Below, in pieces: positions 17,769 to 27,430 of a stretch of 64,000 bases of DNA. Where the stretch lies: NCBI GenBank assembly GCA_028692715.1, contig JAQUWU010000005.1, forward strand, positions 1 through 64,000, in the 5' to 3' direction. A model generated the notes under the pieces. That model was not told the DNA's origin. It searched no databases and saw nothing but the letters and a program-made list of their open reading frames with translations. The number at the start of each line of letters is the position of its first letter. Position 1 is the stretch's first letter. Origin of the DNA: Paludibacter sp. GTDB lineage: Bacteria; Bacteroidota; Bacteroidia; Bacteroidales; Paludibacteraceae. A program made the translations under genes and the position numbers.

Positions 17769-18841
17769 TGGCTTTTGTAACAATAGATATTAAGAAACTA
17801 GCATCAAATTTTGACTATCTAAATACTCTTTTTAAAAAGAATAATATAGAATGGTCAATAGTAACAAAAATCCTGAGTGGCAATAAATTGGTATTAGGAG
17901 AACTGTTAAAATTTGATATCAAACAAGTTTGCGACTCACGGGTGTCAAATTTAAAAGAAATTAAATCAATAAAACCTGAAATTGAAACTATTTATATAAA
18001 ACCACCTGCAAAACGTTCAATACCGAGTGTCGTCAGATATGCAGATATTAGTATGAATACGGAAATTGAAACTATCAAACTCTTATCGAAAGAAGCGAAA
18101 ATTCAAAATAAAACTCACAAAGTCATAATAATGATTGAACTTGGAGAGCTTAGAGAAGGGGTTCTAGGGGAATATTTTATTGATTTTTATGAAAGCATTT
18201 TTAAATTAGAGAACATACAAGTTGTAGGAATTGGAGCAAATTTATCCTGCTTATATGGTGTATTGCCCAATCACGATAAATTAATTCAGTTAAGTTTATA
18301 TGAACAGTTAATTGAAGCAAAGTTTGACAAACAAATTCCCTATGTTTCAGGTGGTTCCTCGGTAACTATTCCATTAATTTTTCAACATCTTTTGCCAAAA
18401 GGGATTAATCATTTTAGAGTGGGTGAAACATTGTTTCTTGGAACAGATGTTTATAATAATACGAAATTTGAAAAAATGCACGCTGATGTATTTAGCTTGC
18501 ACACAGAAATAATTGAATTAATAGAAAAGTCCATTGTTCCATTGGGGGAAATGGGGACAAATGTAGAGGGAGAAAGTTTTATATTTGACCAAAATGATAT
18601 TGGCGAAAAATCATATAGAGCCATCATTGACATTGGACTTCTTGACGTAGGAACAGATCATCTTGAAGCTGTTGATAAGGAACTAAAAATAGTAGGTGCA
18701 AGTTCTGATATGATAGTTATTGATCTGGAGAAAAACAAGAAAAAATATAAAGTGGGAGATTTGATTGAATTTAAGTTAGATTATATGGGCATTCTTAGAA
18801 TAATGAATTCGAAATATATTGAAAAAAAAATAAAAAACTAA
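17768..18841 (+). CDS. PLP-dependent amino-acid racemase, ornithine/alanine racemase (fold-type III) family
   Basis: This 357-residue protein has an N-terminal PLP barrel: the Schiff-base lysine is in SIVTKILSGN, a strand-by-strand pattern follows (IIMIELGELREG, VGIGANLSC, PYVSGGSSVTIPLI with the phosphate-binding SGG, HFRVGETLFLG), and a C-terminal beta domain completes it. The VGIGANLSC and SGGSS segments are typical of the ornithine racemase (Orr) branch rather than of the dadX/alr branch. The start is the ATG overlapping the GNAT stop codon. The likely reaction is interconversion of L- and D-forms of a basic or small amino acid. The exact substrate is unproven. Confidence 0.85.
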   Translation: MAFVTIDIKKLASNFDYLNTLFKKNNIEWSIVTKILSGNKLVLGELLKFDIKQVCDSRVSNLKEIKSIKPEIETIYIKPPAKRSIPSVVRYADISMNTEIETIKLLSKEAKIQNKTHKVIIMIELGELREGVLGEYFIDFYESIFKLENIQVVGIGANLSCLYGVLPNHDKLIQLSLYEQLIEAKFDKQIPYVSGGSSVTIPLIFQHLLPKGINHFRVGETLFLGTDVYNNTKFEKMHADVFSLHTEIIELIEKSIVPLGEMGTNVEGESFIFDQNDIGEKSYRAIIDIGLLDVGTDHLEAVDKELKIVGASSDMIVIDLEKNKKKYKVGDLIEFKLDYMGILRIMNSKYIEKKIKN

Positions 18842-19231
18842 AACTGACAATTTATTAAATAACAGCAAAAAAAAGTAACATATTTAGAATTTCATTGTTC
18901 ACTCCCCCGTTTAGCGCAGTTTGTGGATATATCAAGCTAAAAAGGACCGTCCCGGCTTTCCAGACTGACAGAACTTCTCAACACTTTTAGTTCAATAATA
19001 TATTTCAATCTGCGATAGCTATCGGAACGGCTTTGTCTCATTGTATTATCTATTTGTTCCTATACCCGATAAACATCGGCATTAACCACAGTAGAATTAC
19101 AAAATAGCTTCGTGCTATTTTATAAGTACAGATGGGATTACTTGCAGGGGGATTATTAATTTACTATATTTGAATTTTGACTGAATTTAGCTGTATTAAA
19201 AAACAATATTGCCAAATAATAAAAATTTTCA
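18842..19231. other. Non-coding gap after the accessory block
   Basis: About 390 bp with no supported gene. It includes CCCCGTTTAGCGCAGTTTG (18905-18923), a phrase I recall behind many Bacteroidota accessory genes, a GATAGCTATCGG palindrome near 19015, and the MarC promoter. Confidence 0.5.
19142..19172 (+). promoter_or_regulatory. Promoter of the MarC gene
   Basis: TTG at 19142-19144, 20 nt, then TATATTTG at 19165-19172, matching the Bacteroidota consensus within one base of spacing, about 65 nt before the start codon. Confidence 0.6.
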
Positions 19232-19237
19232 TTGATT

Positions 19238-19852
19238 ATGAGTGAATTATTAAGATCAACATTATTATTACTTGTCCTTTTAAATCCTTTTTTGGTCATT
19301 GTATATTTAATAGATATTGTTGAGAAATTGGATCAAAAACAATTTCAACAAGTATTACTGCGTGCAGGAATAATATCTTCACTGGCATTTTGCAGTTTTG
19401 CGGTACTTGGTGATACCATATTCTCGAAAGTATTTCAGGTTGAGTTTGCTTCATTTCAAATATTCGGTGGTGTCGTATTTCTTCTTATCGGACTTCAGTT
19501 TATTTTTAAAGGACCTACTGCAATTGAAATATTAAGAGGAGAATCGAAACATATAGCCGGTGCAATTGCAATGCCCGTACTTATTGGTCCCGGAACTATA
19601 AGTGCTGCTGTGGTAATAGGAAAAAGAAGCGACATCCTTTTTGCCTGTATCGCGGTTGTTCTAGCTGTTTTTTTATGTCTTCTTACCATTGTAATACTTA
19701 AATACATACATGACAAAGTACGTACAAAAAACGAGGAATTAGTACAACGATATTTTGATATAGCCGGAAGAATTACAGCATTATTTGTTGGTTCTGTGGC
19801 TATTGAAATGATAATGGCCGGCATAAAAACATGGTTAACTAAGTTGAGCTAA
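19238..19852 (+). CDS. MarC-family integral membrane protein
   Basis: A protein of about 204 residues with six predicted transmembrane helices and the family's LLVLLNPFLVIVYLIDIVEK start, then AIAMPVLIGPGTISAAVVIG and a C-terminal GRITALFVGSVAIEMIMAG. The ATG at 19238 is preferred over the TTG two codons upstream. MarC proteins are conserved membrane proteins once linked to multiple antibiotic resistance, but their substrate is not known. The gene lies 88 nt upstream of the penicillin-binding protein gene on the same strand and may be transcribed with it. Confidence 0.85.
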   Translation: MSELLRSTLLLLVLLNPFLVIVYLIDIVEKLDQKQFQQVLLRAGIISSLAFCSFAVLGDTIFSKVFQVEFASFQIFGGVVFLLIGLQFIFKGPTAIEILRGESKHIAGAIAMPVLIGPGTISAAVVIGKRSDILFACIAVVLAVFLCLLTIVILKYIHDKVRTKNEELVQRYFDIAGRITALFVGSVAIEMIMAGIKTWLTKLS

Positions 19853-19940
19853 ATTTTTTGAGTCGAATCAACTTCATAGTGGAACTATTGAAGTAAAACA
19901 TTGTTTCTGTTGATACAGATTATTTAAAGAAATTAAAAAT

Positions 19941-22106
19941 ATGGAGCTTGCAAAAAAACAGTTTTTAAAAAAAGCACTAAAATACTTTCTAATTCTTTTA
20001 TCATCCATTCTGCTTTTATGTGTGTTGTTCTTTTTTGCAGTGTATTGGGGCTTATCGGGTCCATTACCCGATAAGAAAGCCCTCAAAGCCATAAACAATG
20101 AAGAAGCATCGCTGGTCATCTCATCCGACAGTGTTATCATCGGGAAGTTTTTTGCCGAGAACCGTACCAATATCTCCAATGATGAAATTCCGGATCATCT
20201 TAAAAATGCGTTAATTGCCACTGAAGACAAGCGCTTTTTCACCCATGGCGGCTATGATCTTCAGAGTTATTTTCGTGTTTTCTTTAAAAGTATTTTATTG
20301 CACGAAAGTACTGGTGGCGGTGGAAGTACGCTTACGCAACAATTGATTAAAAACTTATATGGTCGCAGGAATTATGGTGTGTTAAGTATGCCTGTAAATA
20401 AGATAAGGGAAATAATTATTGCCACTCGTATTGAAGAAGTTTACAACAAAGATCAGCTCTTATTGCTTTATCTGAATTCCGTACCTTTTGGCGAAGATGT
20501 CTACGGAGTGGAAAGTGCTTCAAACCGCTATTTCAATAAGCCCGCCAGGAAACTAAAAGTACAAGAATCGGCCGTTTTAGTGGGATTGTTGAAAGCAAAT
20601 ACCTATTTTAATCCCCGCCTTAATCCCAAAAACTCACTGGATCGCAGAAACATGGTGCTGACTTTGATGGAAAAACAAAAGTATCTGACGAAGGTTGAAC
20701 TAGATAGTCTGCTGAAATTACCCTTAAGTTTGAACTACGAAAACATTGATTCAGATGCTCCTGCAGGCTATTTCGTATATCAGGTAAAGAAGAAAACAAA
20801 TGAAATTTTGGAAAACCTCAAACAGAAAAACGGACATGAATACGATCTAAAAAAAGATGGACTCAAAATATATACTACCCTGAACATGCAGATTCAGGAA
20901 ATCACAACTGAAGGCATACATAAACATTTGTTAGGTATGCAAAAGCTGCTGGATAATGAGCTTCTGAATCATTCTATAAAGGAACAATGGTATAAGAAAC
21001 AATCAAAAAAAACCGGATATAAAAGCACTGCAAAAGAAGATATTGAAGTATTTGGCTGGGGAGGCATTGTTAGCAGAAAAATGAGTAAAACAGACAGTTT
21101 GTGGTATTACCATAAAATGCTGAATGCCTCGGTACTCATCACCAATCCAAAAAATGGAGCGGTAATTACATGGATTGGCGGCAATGATTACAGAAAACTG
21201 CCTTTTGATATGGTCCTGTCGCACCGTCAGATAGCTTCTGCTTTTAAGCCTTTTTTATATGCCACAGCACTGGAGAACAATTTTACACCCTCCACTTATC
21301 TCGACAATATTCAAAAAGTATATCCTGAATACGACAACTGGGAACCGCAGAACTTTGATCATACATTTACAAAAGACAGCACGGTGGCACTATGGTATGC
21401 CTTAGCCAACTCCATGAACCTGCCTACGCTGGATCTGTACTTTAAAACCGGACGTGAGAATCTTATTAATACCTGCAACAGGCTTCATTTTCCGCACAAA
21501 AACAATGACTTACCCTCTATTGCTTTGGGAACGCTTGATTTGTCACTCTACGAGGTGGTTCGTGCTTACGGCGCTTTTGCCAATAAGGGTGAAATGACAG
21601 AACCGGTAATGATTAACAAAATCACCGATACGAATGGAAATGTCCTGTATAAAAGAAAAGCTTCTAAAACTGAAACAGTCTTCAACGAAGAAACCACCGA
21701 AATGATTACTGCTATTTTACAAAGAGCCATCAACGAAGGAACAGGAACACGAATAAGATACCAATATGCAATCAATGCCGATCTGGCAGGCAAAACAGGT
21801 ACGGCTCAAAACTATACAAATGCATGGTTTATTGCTTACACACCCGATTTGGTGGTGGGGACATGGGTTGGTGCAAGTTCGCCCGAAGTCCATTTTTACA
21901 GTGGAAACGGTTCAGGTTCATCCCTAGCACTGCCAATAGCCGCACATGTACTTCGTGCTATCGAGAATAAAACATCCTGGAGAAGAAAATTCCTTACTCC
22001 TTTTATAATCCCCGATTCTGTTTATAATGAATTGAATTGTGATCCCTACAAAGAAACCGGAATAAAAGGTTTTTTCAATCGTTTATTACAGCCTAAAAGC
22101 AACTAA
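19941..22106 (+). CDS. Class A penicillin-binding protein (transglycosylase/transpeptidase)
   Basis: This 721-residue protein has an N-terminal membrane anchor (about 14-37), a GT51 transglycosylase domain with catalytic Glu95 in ATEDKRFFTHGG and GGGSTLTQQLIKNLYG (about 126-141), and a transpeptidase domain. The nucleophile is in ASAFKPF (Ser about 431), SMN follows at about 490, and KTGTAQ at about 618. It polymerises and cross-links peptidoglycan on the outer face of the inner membrane. A short C-terminal tail follows the last domain. All catalytic motifs are intact, so it should be active. Confidence 0.95.
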   Translation: MELAKKQFLKKALKYFLILLSSILLLCVLFFFAVYWGLSGPLPDKKALKAINNEEASLVISSDSVIIGKFFAENRTNISNDEIPDHLKNALIATEDKRFFTHGGYDLQSYFRVFFKSILLHESTGGGGSTLTQQLIKNLYGRRNYGVLSMPVNKIREIIIATRIEEVYNKDQLLLLYLNSVPFGEDVYGVESASNRYFNKPARKLKVQESAVLVGLLKANTYFNPRLNPKNSLDRRNMVLTLMEKQKYLTKVELDSLLKLPLSLNYENIDSDAPAGYFVYQVKKKTNEILENLKQKNGHEYDLKKDGLKIYTTLNMQIQEITTEGIHKHLLGMQKLLDNELLNHSIKEQWYKKQSKKTGYKSTAKEDIEVFGWGGIVSRKMSKTDSLWYYHKMLNASVLITNPKNGAVITWIGGNDYRKLPFDMVLSHRQIASAFKPFLYATALENNFTPSTYLDNIQKVYPEYDNWEPQNFDHTFTKDSTVALWYALANSMNLPTLDLYFKTGRENLINTCNRLHFPHKNNDLPSIALGTLDLSLYEVVRAYGAFANKGEMTEPVMINKITDTNGNVLYKRKASKTETVFNEETTEMITAILQRAINEGTGTRIRYQYAINADLAGKTGTAQNYTNAWFIAYTPDLVVGTWVGASSPEVHFYSGNGSGSSLALPIAAHVLRAIENKTSWRRKFLTPFIIPDSVYNELNCDPYKETGIKGFFNRLLQPKSN

Positions 22107-22247
22107 TAATTCCCCTGTTACCTGCTTCCGTGCGATTGTATCACCTGGAAAAATTGTAATTATTAGTTCCACACGTTACAATACGTGCGGCAGCAGAAGG
22201 ATAAAAGGTGTTTTTATGAAAAACCAGAAACTCCCGTTTTAAGAAAA

Positions 22248-23249
22248 ATGAATAAACTCAGACTAATACGATATATATTTGGTCTAATCTTGATCGGATT
22301 TATGGTAGGCATTTCCGAATGGCTCGGCGAGAAAGAAATTATATTTCCGGAAGTGGCAGCATTGATACTCGGATTGTGGATTATTGACAAGAAAGTTTGG
22401 ACCATAAGCAGACCTATGGTTGTGTTGCTAATGACAGTAAGTGCTCTTTTTGGTATTTTCCTTGTCCGTTATTCGCCTTTACCAATACTTGCAAACATTG
22501 CAATTTCATTTACGTTCACCTCTCTTTGTCTCTTTGTCACCAGTACTACCTTGATTCCGATTACTTCTGCTTCAATGTTGCCCGTACTGTTGGGTACAAA
22601 TTCGTTCGTTTATCCTCTGTCTGTTTTCTCAATGAGTCTTTTATTGGTTTGCATACAGTGGTTTTTTGAGATAAAAGGATTGCACAAAGTTGTATGTTTC
22701 AATTCAAACAAAAGCCCTTATCGCCAAAGTCCATGGCATTGGATAAAATTACTCTTATGGTTGATATTCATAGCTGTAATTCCTGTGTACACAGGTAAAA
22801 TGTATTTTATTGTACCCCCACTTGTAGTTACGTTTGTCGAGTTCAGTTCTTCCTCGGCAGGTTTTCGTAACCGTCCTGTACAGATTTTCTTCGTACTTGT
22901 AGCTTCCGCAATTTTAGGGACATTTTTTCAATATACACTGCATATAGTACTCGGTCTTTCGGAAGTAAATACAGCGCTTTTACTGTTTGCTTGCTTTTTC
23001 CTGTTAATTGAAGTCGTTGCTAAACCATTTGCTCCGGCTGCTGCTATTGCCTTAATTCCAATGATTATTCCACAACAGAATGTACTTTCATACCCCCTTC
23101 AGGTGGCTGGAGGGGCTGCGATGTTTCTGCTTGTTGCCATGGTCTTTTTCCTGAAATGTTACCGTTGGAAGCGCGCACACCTTTTAGTGTGTTTTGTTCC
23201 GGAATTTATACGAAGCAGAATACCACGTCCTTCTAAACGGACAGTCTGA
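22248..23249 (+). CDS. Polytopic membrane protein, unassigned
   Basis: A 333-residue protein with roughly nine or ten hydrophobic helices and a basic C-terminus (FVPEFIRSRIPRPSKRTV). Segments such as EVAALILGLWIIDKK and VAKPFAPAAAIALIPMII suggest a HPP/FUSC-like transporter fold, but I do not recognise a specific family. The start at 22248 (MNKLRLIRY) is preferred over an upstream GTG because it begins just before the first helix. It is 141 nt downstream of the PBP gene, same strand. Between the two are inverted-repeat arms (CTAATAATT/AATTATTAG) that may form an intergenic hairpin. Confidence 0.7.
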   Translation: MNKLRLIRYIFGLILIGFMVGISEWLGEKEIIFPEVAALILGLWIIDKKVWTISRPMVVLLMTVSALFGIFLVRYSPLPILANIAISFTFTSLCLFVTSTTLIPITSASMLPVLLGTNSFVYPLSVFSMSLLLVCIQWFFEIKGLHKVVCFNSNKSPYRQSPWHWIKLLLWLIFIAVIPVYTGKMYFIVPPLVVTFVEFSSSSAGFRNRPVQIFFVLVASAILGTFFQYTLHIVLGLSEVNTALLLFACFFLLIEVVAKPFAPAAAIALIPMIIPQQNVLSYPLQVAGGAAMFLLVAMVFFLKCYRWKRAHLLVCFVPEFIRSRIPRPSKRTV

Positions 23250-23330
23250 TTAGAAAGAGATGAGGCAAAAACTTGGAAAATCAAAACCGATAAATAATCA
23301 ATTCCGAATGATACGTCAATTGCTCAACAT

Positions 23331-23702
23331 CTATTTATCATGATTATCGCCACCTAGGCTGTACAGGTTATTTTCTTCATCTTCATTTCCTGTTTCTTCA
23401 TCCTTATCGTCCAGTTCGGAACCCGGCACATCTAAATCGTCGCCTGAAAAATCTTCATCAAAGCTTTTTTCATTGTTTTCTCCGAGCACTTCATTTTCTT
23501 TGTTCAGCGTTACTTGTTCCGGATCAATTTCTTTTTCTTCTTTTCCTTTTTTGTAAATATCTTCCGTATCAGGATAGGTTGGATATCCGGGTAGATTATT
23601 CTTTTCGTCTACTTTCGTTCGTTTTACAAGTGAGTATTTATGAAAACTTATCAACTTTGCCAGTTTAACAACAAAGTAATTATGGTCGCTTATACTTTTC
23701 AT
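23331..23702 (-). CDS. Small acidic protein of unknown function
   Basis: A 123-residue protein whose first 30 residues are basic (HNYFVVKLAKLISFHKYSLV) and whose remainder is strongly acidic (SFDEDFSGDDLDVPGSEL), with a conserved-looking GYPTYPDTEDIYKKGKEE segment. I know this type as a recurring Bacteroidota hypothetical protein, but no function. It is 42 nt downstream of the glycosidase gene on the same strand, so it is probably co-transcribed. It has no signal peptide and no cysteine. Confidence 0.55.
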   Translation of the reverse strand: MKSISDHNYFVVKLAKLISFHKYSLVKRTKVDEKNNLPGYPTYPDTEDIYKKGKEEKEIDPEQVTLNKENEVLGENNEKSFDEDFSGDDLDVPGSELDDKDEETGNEDEENNLYSLGGDNHDK

Positions 23703-23744
23703 GATTATTTAATTTTATTGTCATTTCAAATTTTCTTGTATTAA

Positions 23745-24923
23745 TCATTTTGCCTTCGCTCTTATTTCATCAAAAAACGGTGTGCTTTTTAATTCAACAC
23801 ATTTTGCTGCATAGAGATAAAGTGCAGCACTCCAAGTTTGCCAGTCTTGTCCCATCGGTTTTCCATCCTGCGCTTTTATCCATTCATTAAATCCAAAATC
23901 AACAGTACCGGTACTTGATGTTTTTATAAAATGAGTGAGAACGCTCAGTTTTTCTTCTGCAAGTGTGTATTTCTTTGCCGCAACCAATGCCGCAATGTAA
24001 ATTCCGCTGACAAAAGGCCAAATACCCCCGTTATGATAATCGCCGGGATGGTTGTATTTTGCATATCGCTCATTCCATTCGGGATCTTCCGGCTTAACAA
24101 AGGGAAAGAAATTAGGAGGTAAATCAACAACCAAATCTCCTTTTGCTCGCATGGCGGCACATTCTTCTTCAATCCATGCAATCATTTCATTGGCACGGGT
24201 AGGGGAGGCAATTCCCGATAATATAGCCAGACTATTACCCAGCAAATCGAAACGTTCGCTACTCAAAATTTTATACGACCACATAGCGTAGTAAGGTTTA
24301 TGTTTTACCACCAAGCCTTCGTGCACATGTTTATGAATTGACCCTCCGGTGATCGTAAACTTACTCATCTCCTGTTGAACATGATCGGCTCTATCATTTA
24401 AGCCTAATATTCGCAAATAGCTGTAAACAACAGTATTTACAAATAATCCGTAACCCAATACCCATTGTTCGTCGCGCCAATCGCTGGTAGGTTGTTGCGC
24501 CACCATATACCGGTCGGACGGACTTTGATATTCCATCCATACCAGTGCTTTTTCGACAGCTTCGTGTAGAAACTCTGGTTCTCCGGTAAGTTTTCTAAAA
24601 ATGCCGGTACCCAGCAGAAACAAGGGCGTGGTATCGCTCGAACCACGGTCTTCGCTATCGTGAACCAGTGACGGAATATGTCCGTGCTCACTTTGATTTT
24701 TTGCGAGTGTTTCCAATACTTTACGGATGCTATCCAACAGCTTTTTATTTCCGCTGACAGCAATTCCAAAGATGGAAAACATTAAGTCACGTGTGTAAGG
24801 TTCGGGATATCCCCAACCTGCAGTTCGTGGAAGACCCATATATGGTCCATGGGCATTATGGAGTAACACTTCTAAGGCTGCTGCTTTTGCATCTTCAATT
24901 TCTTGTAAATCATTTTTTTTCAT
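23745..24923 (-). CDS. (alpha/alpha)6-barrel glycoside hydrolase, GH100/GH63-like
   Basis: A 392-residue cytoplasmic protein with the repeated helix-hairpin pattern of a six-barrel glycosidase. Likely active-site segments are YTRDLMFSIFGIAVSG, TSDWRDEQWVLGYGL, HPGDYHNGGIWPFVSG and FNEWIKAQDGKPMGQDWQTW, which resemble neutral invertase or amylo-glucosidase-type enzymes of clan GH-G. No signal peptide is present, so the substrate is intracellular. It is followed by the acidic protein and preceded, across a repeat-rich gap, by a GT4 gene. Trehalose, sucrose-like or mannosyl oligosaccharides are all possible substrates; none is shown. Confidence 0.75.
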   Translation of the reverse strand: MKKNDLQEIEDAKAAALEVLLHNAHGPYMGLPRTAGWGYPEPYTRDLMFSIFGIAVSGNKKLLDSIRKVLETLAKNQSEHGHIPSLVHDSEDRGSSDTTPLFLLGTGIFRKLTGEPEFLHEAVEKALVWMEYQSPSDRYMVAQQPTSDWRDEQWVLGYGLFVNTVVYSYLRILGLNDRADHVQQEMSKFTITGGSIHKHVHEGLVVKHKPYYAMWSYKILSSERFDLLGNSLAILSGIASPTRANEMIAWIEEECAAMRAKGDLVVDLPPNFFPFVKPEDPEWNERYAKYNHPGDYHNGGIWPFVSGIYIAALVAAKKYTLAEEKLSVLTHFIKTSSTGTVDFGFNEWIKAQDGKPMGQDWQTWSAALYLYAAKCVELKSTPFFDEIRAKAK

Positions 24924-24984
24924 TATAGTTAGTTTTTAATTTGAAAATGTGCTAATATGCTAATGAGTTAATGTGAATATTCAA

Positions 24985-25165
24985 TGGGTCGTTATAAAAT
25001 AATTTATTAGTTTAGTATTCATGTAATTAAACCGATTAACCCTTTTGTAATATCAAATATTTTTAAAAAAATTAAACGCAAAGGACGCTAAGTATAATAA
25101 TTTTGTAATATACAGTATTTCAAATATATCCGCTAAGAACGCAAAGAGAAAAACTTAAGGTTTTT
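24985..25165 (-). repeat. Dispersed repeat R2, copy 1
   Basis: The reverse complement matches 40080-40259 almost throughout, for example ACTAAACTAATAAATT, GGGTTAATCG and TTTTTCTCTTTGCGTTCTT. It includes the GCGTTCTT/CTAAGCG phrases widespread in environmental bacteria. It lies between the GT4 and GH genes. Confidence 0.75.
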
Positions 25166-25245
25166 ATCTCATTATCATATTATCTCATTAGCACATTATC
25201 TCATTAGCACATTAGCACATTATCTCATTAGCACATTGTTATATT
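25166..25245. repeat. Degenerate ATTATCTC / ATTAGCAC tandem repeat
   Basis: Alternating 8-bp units ATTATCTC and ATTAGCAC run for about 70 bp and reappear as ATGTGCTAATATGCTAATG at 24946-24964, just before the glycosidase start, so the gap is flanked by the same units in reverse order. Confidence 0.6.
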
Positions 25246-25251
25246 GGCAAA

Positions 25252-26394
25252 TTAATAAATTCCCAATTTTTCATTTATTATTTGAACAAACTTCCGGGCA
25301 ACCACACGGTAGTCGAAATTTTCAACCACTCGTTCGCGTCCGGCTTTTCCCATCTTCTCCCGTAAGGGTGCATCGTTCATTAATGTCGTCATATAGTTGG
25401 CAATATCCGGCACATCAGCACGATAATCAACTATTCGTGGTGTATCAAACACTACTTTATGATGAGGTTCAAATCCTGACTCATTACCAAGTATCACTTC
25501 GTTTACCACTATTTTCTTAGCCACTCCAGCCAATAAAGCAGTTTCGCCATGCACCAAGGTGTCCAGCATTCCCATGGCATTTATGCTCAAAACCGGTTTC
25601 CCACAAGCTCCGGCTTCCACTTGCGGCATTCCGAAACCTTCCAGACGTGATGGAGCTGCGTAAATATCACATGCACCAATCAAGTAAGGCATAAAGTTTC
25701 GTGAGATAGTATTTACGGCATAAATAATTTTTTTATCAATGCCAAGACTCTTTGCCAATTCCTCGTCGGATGCATCTTGTATGCTGGTGCGTTGCTGTGG
25801 CCATACTTTACAGACATATTTCCATTTGGGTACTTTTTTGTCAATCAGAGCCAGTGCCTGCATAACTTCCCTACCACCTTTCGAAGCAGCATCTCCACCA
25901 ACAGTAAGAATCATTAATTCATCCGAAGCAATACCCAGTGCTTCACGTACGGCAATGATTTTCGGATCATCCTTGCTGTGAGGTTTAAAGGTGTCGGTAT
26001 CACAGCCAACAGGTAGAACTACTATGTTATCGCCATTAATTCCATCACGTACATACATTTCCTTCACAAAGTTGGATGTAACCAAAATGAGCGGAAGTTT
26101 ATTCAGTACATCCTGATAATTGGCAATATACCCATCAGAAACTAACCAGGGAACTGCAAGTGCCCCAAATTTTTGTGGTTGAAGAATTAAATGAGGCGTG
26201 TATCCCCAATAACCAATTCCAACAACCACATCAGGCTTAAACCAACGGTAATACCATTCTTTTTCCTGATCCGATTCGAAATGTGCTGCATGAACGTCAA
26301 CCCCAAGCTCCATCAATCCTTTGTATAGCAGATCACCCTGTGTTGCTAATCCACCCGGAGTTGGTGGATATTCATACAATACTAATACTTTCAT
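25252..26394 (-). CDS. GT4-family glycosyltransferase
   Basis: A 380-residue GT-B fold protein. The N-terminal domain begins KVLVLYEYPPTPGGLATQGD, a typical GT4 acceptor-side loop. The C-terminal domain has the donor-binding PSRLEGFGMPQVEAGACGKP with the conserved EX7E-like Glu pair. It has no membrane segment. It uses a nucleotide sugar (GDP-mannose or UDP-glucose are common in GT4) to extend a glycan. It sits next to the glycosidase downstream and the duplicated GH130 cassette upstream. Its product is not evident. Confidence 0.85.
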   Translation of the reverse strand: MKVLVLYEYPPTPGGLATQGDLLYKGLMELGVDVHAAHFESDQEKEWYYRWFKPDVVVGIGYWGYTPHLILQPQKFGALAVPWLVSDGYIANYQDVLNKLPLILVTSNFVKEMYVRDGINGDNIVVLPVGCDTDTFKPHSKDDPKIIAVREALGIASDELMILTVGGDAASKGGREVMQALALIDKKVPKWKYVCKVWPQQRTSIQDASDEELAKSLGIDKKIIYAVNTISRNFMPYLIGACDIYAAPSRLEGFGMPQVEAGACGKPVLSINAMGMLDTLVHGETALLAGVAKKIVVNEVILGNESGFEPHHKVVFDTPRIVDYRADVPDIANYMTTLMNDAPLREKMGKAGRERVVENFDYRVVARKFVQIINEKLGIY

Positions 26395-26599
26395 AATACG
26401 ATAATTTTAATATTTCATTATTTGTTGTTTAGAAAATTCTCAAATTTTTTAAAATTTATCCTGTGATTTCTTTATGACGGCGTCAGTGTTTTTTAATCAT
26501 TGGAATCAGTATTCGGAATGACTTATTATCGAATCTTGATCATTCGGGGAAAAATCAATCAAATCAAAAAAACAGGTCATTCTATTATTCTCCTTATTA

Positions 26600-26783
26600 G
26601 TAACTACTCAGCCCCCCATCCCTCCTACGTCAGGAGGTAAACACCTAAAGGGGGAGTTCTGGAGCGACATTCATCATTTATGCGCTTTAATTTGGCTGTT
26701 TCTCTGTGAAAATTACATTTTTTTACTCTGCAATTTTCCTAAAAACGTCAAATGAAGTACTTCTTGAAGTGCTGAGTAGTCAC
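26600..26783 (+). repeat. MITE-like element, copy M1
   Basis: 184 bp bounded by inverted ends GTAACTACTCAGC (26600) and GCTGAGTAGTCAC (26783). The interior matches M3 (49782-49946) in reverse orientation except for a 20-nt CCTCCTACGTCAGGAGG insertion shared with M2. It has no coding capacity and separates PIG-L copy 1 from the GT4 gene. Confidence 0.8.
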
Positions 26784-26785
26784 CT

Positions 26786-27430
26786 TTATTCGTTCATTTT
26801 CTTTTCATCAATCGACTTCATTAAGTGATGAGAATTTTTATATTGCCAAAAAGCTTCGGCCTTTGGGGTTGTTTTTTCTTCCCAACTATCTATTTTGAAA
26901 CCGTAAGTTTGAGTAATCAATTTGTATTTTTTCTCCCAGGTTTCCTCTGAAAGCGGATCAAACCTATTGGCGTATGCTATTGCTTTTGGGAAATAAGCTT
27001 TGTTGCCATCTTCATACGCAAATGTCCAAAGTTCATTCGCTTTTATTTTCTCAGTATGCCAAAGTGTTATCACCGCTTTATTAACTTCTTCGTGTCTCAG
27101 GTGTTTGGTATATTCACCGGCAGAATCATGCGTCAGAATTAAATCGAAGTGCGTGTCAGGTAACAGCCTCAATATTTCATCTTCCATTTCCTTTTCAGCC
27201 AATGGATGTTGATCGGGTCCATCATCCAGATCGCCCATAATACCTTTAGCTTTTAGTATTGCCAGCGCTTTGTAAAACCTCTCGGAACGTTCTTTGTCAC
27301 TGGCTCGACAAAGACACACGACAAACCAATCGTTCATCGGATATTCCAGTATTGTTCCACCCGCCCACAATGTTTCATCATCGGGGTGAGCCACAATAAC
27401 TGCGATTGATTTTCTGATTTTACTGTTCAT
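26786..27430 (-). CDS. PIG-L/LmbE-family zinc-dependent deacetylase, copy 1
   Basis: A 214-residue protein with the PIG-L signature AHPDDE (His15, Asp17, Asp18) and the second metal site His113 in KHLRHEEVN. These enzymes remove N-acetyl groups from sugars using Zn. It overlaps the start of the neighbouring GT gene's end by 11 nt, the same as in copy 2, so translation is coupled. About 80% identical in its first 170 residues to copy 2 at 32585; the tails differ. It acts presumably on an N-acetylated sugar made or used by the cassette; substrate unknown. Confidence 0.9.
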   Translation of the reverse strand: MNSKIRKSIAVIVAHPDDETLWAGGTILEYPMNDWFVVCLCRASDKERSERFYKALAILKAKGIMGDLDDGPDQHPLAEKEMEDEILRLLPDTHFDLILTHDSAGEYTKHLRHEEVNKAVITLWHTEKIKANELWTFAYEDGNKAYFPKAIAYANRFDPLSEETWEKKYKLITQTYGFKIDSWEEKTTPKAEAFWQYKNSHHLMKSIDEKKMNE

